Shown here: positions 60,078-64,000 of the stretch, in pieces
Numbering within the stretch: the first letter of the stretch is position 1
Layout of the letters: each line of letters begins with the position of its first letter
NCBI GenBank assembly: GCA_035307765.1
Contig: DATGHU010000034.1
Coordinates: 253,417 to 317,416, forward strand
Direction of reading: 5' to 3'
Source: a bacterium
Lineage (GTDB): Bacteria; Sysuimicrobiota; Sysuimicrobiia; Sysuimicrobiales; Segetimicrobiaceae
Length of the DNA stretch: 64,000 nt
Notes under the pieces: generated by a model
Databases searched by the model: none
What the model saw: only the letters and a program-made list of their open reading frames with translations
Told to the model about the DNA's origin: nothing
Program-made: the position numbers and the translations under genes

Positions 60078-61697
60078 ATGACCGGCAACGAGATCCTGGC
60101 GCGCTGCCTCAAAGCCCAGGGGGTGGAGGTCATCTTCTTCCTCATGGGAGGCCCCATGATCGACTGCGAGAACGCCTGCCTGGGGCAGGGAATCCGGATG
60201 ATCGACGCCCGCCACGAGCAGGCAGCCGCGATGATGGCAACCGCCTACAGTCGCCTGCGGCGTCAACCCGCGGTCTGCATGGCCTGCAGCGGTCCCGGTG
60301 CGATGAACTTGGTCACCGGGGTGGCGAACGCGTTTGCGGATTCCGCTCCTGTGGTGGCCATCGGCGGGTCAAGTCCGGTCTCCCAGTCGGGCATGGGGGC
60401 TTTCCAGGAGACCGACCAAGTGGCGCTGTTCCGGCCGATCACGCGCTGGGCCGATCGCTGTTACGATCCCAGGCGCATCCCCGAGTTAGTCGGGACGGCC
60501 TTCCGCCACGCGTTCGGCTCCCGGCCAGGACCGGCCTACCTCGACATGCCGGGGGACATCCTCTACCGCGAGGTCCCGGAGGATCACGTGCGCTGGGCAC
60601 CGGCCACCGCCGAGCGCCGGCGACCGCCTGGGGACCCCCACTTGGTGAAACGCGCCGTCGAACTGATCGCCGCCTCCGCGCGCCCAATCCTTATCAGTGG
60701 CAGCGGGGTGCTTTGGGCGAAGGCTGAGCGAGAATTACGCACCCTGGTGGAGCGGGCGACCATCCCATTTTACACCACCCCCCAGGGGCGGGGGGTCATA
60801 CCCGAGGACCACCCGCTGTGCTTCCTGGGCGCCCGCGGCGTCGGTTGGCGGGAGGCCGATCTGATCGTCATGGTGGGCACCCGACAGAACTACGTCGTCG
60901 GATACACTCGGCCACCCCGCTGGAATTCGGAGGCGAAGCTGATCCAGGTCGACATCGATCCCGCTGAGATCGGCCGCAATCGGCACGCGGATGTCGGCAT
61001 TGTTGGAGACGCCAAAGCCGTGCTCGCGCAGCTCGTGGAGGCGAGCGAGGGCACCGTCGGCGCTGAGCGGAGGAGGAGCTGGACCTCCTACCTGGCCGAA
61101 CAGCACGCAGAGAGGCAGGCCGAGCAGGAGAGGCGGATGTCTTCCGACACCCAGCCCATCCACCCCCTCCGCCTCTGCAAGGAAGTCCGCAACTTCCTCC
61201 CCCGGGATGCGATCCTTTGTGTGGACGGGCAGGAGATCCTCAACTACGCCCGAAGCGCGATCCCATTCTACGCTCCGCACAGCCTCAACTCCGGCCCCTA
61301 CGGCTGCATGGGCGTGGGCCTCCCGCTTGGGGTGGGGGCGAAGGTCGCCATGCCCGACAAGTTGGTGGTCGTCCTCCATGGCGACGGCTCCTTCGGTCTC
61401 AACGCCATGGAGATGGACACGGCCCTCCGGCACCACCTGCCTGTGATCTGTGTGATCTCGAACAACGGCGGCTGGACCGCCACCGATCGATTCAAAGTCG
61501 GCCGCGAGCTCGGCTTCACCCGTTATGATCTCATGTTTGCCGCCATCGGCTGCCATTCCGAGTACGTCCGGGACCCGAGTCTCATCCGGCCGGCCCTGGA
61601 ACGAGCGGCGGCCAGCGGGAAGCCGGCGGTGGTCAACGTCGTCACCGACCCCACCGCGCGGGCCCAGACCGTCCGCTTTGCCGACTACTCAACGTGA
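60078..61697 (+). CDS. TPP-dependent lyase (acetolactate synthase/oxalyl-CoA decarboxylase/2-hydroxyacyl-CoA lyase superfamily)
   Basis: 539 aa with the three domains of the family: ARHEQAAAMMATAYSRLRRQ holds the Glu that activates TPP, PGAMNLVTGVANAFADSAP the N-domain interface, and HGDGSFGLNAMEMDTALRHH with VISNNGGWTA the TPP/Mg-binding GDG...NN motif. ATG 60078 follows GAGGGAGG. The neighbouring CoA transferase suggests an acyl-CoA substrate (oxalyl-CoA or a 2-hydroxyacyl-CoA) rather than acetolactate synthesis; no small regulatory subunit gene is adjacent. Confidence 0.86.
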   Translation: MTGNEILARCLKAQGVEVIFFLMGGPMIDCENACLGQGIRMIDARHEQAAAMMATAYSRLRRQPAVCMACSGPGAMNLVTGVANAFADSAPVVAIGGSSPVSQSGMGAFQETDQVALFRPITRWADRCYDPRRIPELVGTAFRHAFGSRPGPAYLDMPGDILYREVPEDHVRWAPATAERRRPPGDPHLVKRAVELIAASARPILISGSGVLWAKAERELRTLVERATIPFYTTPQGRGVIPEDHPLCFLGARGVGWREADLIVMVGTRQNYVVGYTRPPRWNSEAKLIQVDIDPAEIGRNRHADVGIVGDAKAVLAQLVEASEGTVGAERRRSWTSYLAEQHAERQAEQERRMSSDTQPIHPLRLCKEVRNFLPRDAILCVDGQEILNYARSAIPFYAPHSLNSGPYGCMGVGLPLGVGAKVAMPDKLVVVLHGDGSFGLNAMEMDTALRHHLPVICVISNNGGWTATDRFKVGRELGFTRYDLMFAAIGCHSEYVRDPSLIRPALERAAASGKPAVVNVVTDPTARAQTVRFADYST

Positions 61698-61768
61698 AGC
61701 GGGGTTGAACGCCGACAAATAGCGGTCCCGACCCCCCCGCAACCAGAGCCACCCCGGCATCACGCTCA

Positions 61769-61782
61769 GTGACCCACGTCAC
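61769..61782. promoter_or_regulatory. Inverted repeat, possible operator
   Basis: GTGAC-CCAC-GTCAC, a perfect 5-bp palindrome with 4-base spacer, about 85 bp before the first small secreted protein gene. Its form would suit a CRP/FNR-type or other dimeric regulator. Confidence 0.35.
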
Positions 61783-61866
61783 GCTCTCACGGTGCGTTGG
61801 GTCATGGTCTCGTTTTCCCCCATCCCCTATGCTGGGACCATCCTAAAAAGAAAGGAGGGAGCGACA

Positions 61867-62085
61867 ATGCGGAATATCCTGGTGGCTCTGGCTCTGGGGG
61901 TTGCGGTGCTCCTCCCCGCGGTAGCCGCGTCGGCCGAGAGCGAAGTGGCGGGCGGCGATCACGAGACCGTCGTGACGCCAACCGTGGCCCAAGGCGACTC
62001 GGTGAACCTCGGCACGATCGCGGGTTCCGTCCAAACCCCGCAGGCGCCCTACTTCAACCTGCGGCTGGAAAACCGTGACAACTAG
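61867..62085 (+). CDS. Small secreted protein, paralogue of 62425-62655
   Basis: 72 aa. ATG 61867 follows AAAGGAGGG. The signal peptide (ILVALALGVAVLLPAVAA) probably ends at ASA. The mature peptide of about 50 residues is polar and ends SVNLGTIAGSVQTPQA, a few residues, RLENRDN. The next gene shares the pattern NLGT[IV]AG ... RL[ED]NR. No known family; likely an unstructured or matrix peptide. Confidence 0.7.
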   Translation: MRNILVALALGVAVLLPAVAASAESEVAGGDHETVVTPTVAQGDSVNLGTIAGSVQTPQAPYFNLRLENRDN

Positions 62086-62424
62086 CCCGTAGCGCGCTGC
62101 CGGTCGTCGCACGTTGGGGGCGGCTGGCAGCGCGGCTTATCTTGCCTCCGCGATCGCGGTTCGGCGGTATCGGTGGGTGCGGCCATTGCCTGCGCTTCTC
62201 TCGCGGAGGGAACTGCTGCCGGCCGAATTCCGTCACTTCTCCTTCCGGTTTCCCCCATTCGCTTCCCCGCTGTTGCCCTGCCATACCAAATCATCCCCCC
62301 GAATGGGCGTGACGAACCTGTGACGCCATTCCCACCTCCGTCGCAATCTGCGCTTCCCTTCCAGGTGTATTGGTTCGTGAACGATCGCACAGCGCGATCA
62401 AATCGAGCAAAAGGAGTGAGCGCG

Positions 62425-62655
62425 ATGAAGACGATGCTGGTGATGCTCATCCTGGGGATGTCCATCGCCCTGCCCGGCGCCGCGTCTGCCGCCGCAGGCG
62501 ATGATACCCACCCAGACCGTTCGAACCCGTGGCAGGCCGCACAGGGGGCGCCGGAGACCGAGCCCACAAATCTCGGCACGGTGGCGGGCCCCGCCCAGGC
62601 CCAGCCCAACTTCGGTCCGTACTCCCAACAGCGGCTCGACAACCGGGGACAGTAG
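62425..62655 (+). CDS. Small secreted protein, paralogue of 61867-62085
   Basis: 76 aa. ATG 62425 is 8 bp after AAGGAG. Signal peptide KTMLVMLILGMSIALPGAAS, cleavage near ASA. Mature part contains EPTNLGTVAG and ends with SQQRLDNRGQ, the same motif as its neighbour, so a local duplication is likely. The 340 bp between the two genes contains no other gene I can support. Confidence 0.7.
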   Translation: MKTMLVMLILGMSIALPGAASAAAGDDTHPDRSNPWQAAQGAPETEPTNLGTVAGPAQAQPNFGPYSQQRLDNRGQ

Positions 62656-62789
62656 GGACCCGCCGGGCGAGCGGCCACCACGGGATGCCGGAACGAATCT
62701 TGATGGGGTCGGGGAGTCATGTCAGGATCCCGCTTTGGCCCGCGCGGCCCCCCGAGAACGTGCCGCGCTTTTGTCCGGCGGGGAAACGC

Positions 62790-62818
62790 GGGGGCGGCGG
62801 AGCAGGTCCGCCGCCCCC
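62790..62818. terminator. Strong hairpin between convergent genes
   Basis: Perfect 11-bp GC stem (62790-62800 with 62808-62818) and a 7-base loop, placed between the ends of a plus-strand gene (62655) and a minus-strand gene (62852). No T-run follows, so it may stop transcription weakly or with Rho, or protect RNA ends. Confidence 0.55.
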
Positions 62819-62851
62819 GGGCATCGTGCGCTTGCGCTCCGCAGTGAGGAC

Positions 62852-63586
62852 CTACGTCGGGGTAAGTTGAGTCACCCCGGCGGTGTCGACGGAGCCCGCG
62901 AAATCGGCGTACCGAACCGGGGTGCCGGCGCCGCCGATGAACCCAAGCTTCTGGAGCGCGGCCGCCGCCTCCCCTACCTGGGTGAACAGCTTCTGCTCGA
63001 ACGCGAGATTGTGGGGCAGCGGGTCGCGCAGGAAGAGGCGCGCGAGCGCGCGGTGTTCGCACTCGACCCCACCAATCTGAAGCGCGACCTTGACGAGATC
63101 GGGCTTCTGCATCTCCGCGAATTCCCGCGCCGCGCTCATGTACGCAGCGATGAATGCGGTCTCAAGGGACTCGAGCGTCCGGTACATCGCGTCGGTATCG
63201 GTGGCGATCTTGGGGTCCGGCACACTGAATGTCAGGGCCAGGGGTTTGGCCCCCGCCTTGGTCAGGAACGCAAAGTGCGCCTGTTCGGACGCCTGGTACG
63301 CTTTGAGGACGGTGACGACAATCGGAGGTAAGCCCTTGGACCCGTCCGCGTTTGTGTACACGGCCGCGCCCCGGATCACCGCGCCGGTCAGCGTGACCGC
63401 TAGGGCTTCCGCGGTCGCCGCGATGTTGATGATCGTCTCGATGTCCTCTGACTGCATCGCCGCTTCGGCGATGCCCCGGACCGCCGCTCCCTGGGTCAAC
63501 GCCAGCCCGAGCCCCGTGGCCCCGGCCATCTTGATGAGGTCTCGGCGGGAGAGTCTCCCCCGCGCCGACTCTGTGTGCTCCAGCAT
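62852..63586 (-). CDS. Tat-exported ferritin-like domain protein
   Basis: 244 aa. The N terminus has the twin-arginine motif SRRDLIKMAGATGLGLAL followed by a hydrophobic stretch, so it is exported folded through Tat. The rest forms two long helices per half, with Glu/His pairs (YQASEQAHFAF, and GVECEHRALARLF) in positions that bind a di-iron centre in ferritin-like folds. It belongs to the family of exported ferritin-like proteins of unknown function. ATG 63586 lies 10 bp after AAGGAG. A second, similar gene is upstream. Confidence 0.85.
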   Translation of the reverse strand: MLEHTESARGRLSRRDLIKMAGATGLGLALTQGAAVRGIAEAAMQSEDIETIINIAATAEALAVTLTGAVIRGAAVYTNADGSKGLPPIVVTVLKAYQASEQAHFAFLTKAGAKPLALTFSVPDPKIATDTDAMYRTLESLETAFIAAYMSAAREFAEMQKPDLVKVALQIGGVECEHRALARLFLRDPLPHNLAFEQKLFTQVGEAAAALQKLGFIGGAGTPVRYADFAGSVDTAGVTQLTPT

Positions 63587-63652
63587 CTGCCCGTCACTCC
63601 TTTCGCCGCGCGTCTGTGCTGCTCTCGAACGCTCCCCGACCCGAGCGGCGTG

Positions 63653-64000
63653 TTATACAGTCAACCCGCTCACGCCCGAGGGATCCACTTTGCCTGAAAA
63701 ATCGGTGTAGTTAAGCGTCGCTGCCGGGTTGGACGTGCCGAGCAGGCCTAGGCTCTTGATCTTGGCGGCCGCCTCGCCGACGGTCTGGAACGGAGCCTGC
63801 TCGAACCCAAGGTTGTTGGGAGGGGTCACGCCCATCCCGAAGTTCGCCAGAACCCGATGCTCGCACTCGACGCCGGCAACCTGAAACGCCACTTGGGCCA
63901 GCGCGGGCTGACCGAGTTGCGCGAACTCGACCGCCGCAGCGATGTACGCGCCGATGAAAACGGTCTCAGCCGAAACCACAAAGCTGAGCAGCGCATGGCT
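63653..64000 (-). CDS. Ferritin-like domain protein, C-terminal part (cut by window edge)
   Basis: Paralogue of 62852-63586: shares VAGVECEHRVLANFGMG with its Glu/His pair, then NNLGFEQAPFQTVGEAAAKI and an end NYTDFSGKVDPSGVSGL that aligns with RYADFAGSVDTAGVTQL next door. The frame is open to base 64000, so the 5' part, including any Tat signal, lies outside the window. Confidence 0.85.
   Translation of the reverse strand, partial: SHALLSFVVSAETVFIGAYIAAAVEFAQLGQPALAQVAFQVAGVECEHRVLANFGMGVTPPNNLGFEQAPFQTVGEAAAKIKSLGLLGTSNPAATLNYTDFSGKVDPSGVSGLTV

Noticed and set aside
1-64000. CRISPR arrays, insertion sequences, rRNA operons and replication origin
   Set aside because: No regularly spaced repeats, transposase genes, rRNA signatures or DnaA-box clusters were seen. 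The dnaX-recR cluster alone does not indicate an origin.

Overview
The window is a high-GC bacterial chromosome segment, densely packed, with strong AGGAGG-type ribosome binding sites and many 4-base start/stop overlaps (ATGA, GTGA). It has a transcriptional T-box leader, a large (about 268 nt) SRP RNA with an Alu-type 5' domain, a YkuK-family protein, a copper-amine-oxidase-type 'stalk' domain protein and degenerate SLH-like motifs. Together these point to a Gram-positive-like member of the Terrabacteria, probably an uncultured, possibly thermophilic lineage of the Armatimonadota/CSP1-3 kind. The lineage is inference; the gene content is read from the sequence.

Layout. 1-5.2 kb: the 3' end of a LonB-like protease, a GAF-PAS-PAS-GGDEF-EAL c-di-GMP protein and a NUDIX hydrolase. 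5.2-16.9 kb: an integrated element in tRNA-Glu, bounded by a 31-bp direct repeat of the tRNA 3' end (5272-5302 and 16837-16867). It carries a decayed tyrosine integrase, a sulfatase plus sugar ABC-transporter operon as cargo, a serine recombinase, a LexA-like fragment and several small genes of unknown function. 17-28 kb: a DUF6544 protein, phosphoesterase/GNAT pair, TauE/SafE-DUF1634 pair, enoyl-CoA hydratase, flavin and F420/FMN-type oxidoreductases, and a catabolic operon (class III aminotransferase, TauE/SafE transporter, enolase-superfamily dehydratase, DapA-family aldolase).

28-42 kb: stalk-domain exported protein, aldehyde dehydrogenase, FAD oxidoreductase, cupin, TPR protein, two NUDIX hydrolases beside an 8-oxoguanine glycosylase, a HemL-like aminotransferase, selD with an in-frame UGA (selenocysteine), an orphan contractile-tail tube protein with an unknown partner, and a LysR regulator. 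42-51 kb: serine operon (T-box leader, aminotransferase, serA, serS), an acyl-CoA synthetase, and a ykuK-leuC-leuD operon on the other strand.

51-64 kb: PepF peptidase, the replication/repair cluster dnaX-ybaB-recR, a CPBP protease, the SRP RNA, DUF2269 protein, signal peptidase I, a CoA-transferase/TPP-lyase pair that probably handles oxalyl- or 2-hydroxyacyl-CoA, two paralogous tiny secreted proteins, and two tandem Tat-exported ferritin-like proteins, the last cut by the window edge.

Most informative points: the tRNA-Glu element with its sulfatase/ABC cargo, the selenoprotein SelD hidden by a UGA codon, the Ser-specific T-box whose UGGC sequence matches the G73 discriminator of tRNA-Ser, the tRNA-Glu with C at position 33, and the orphan tail-tube pair.
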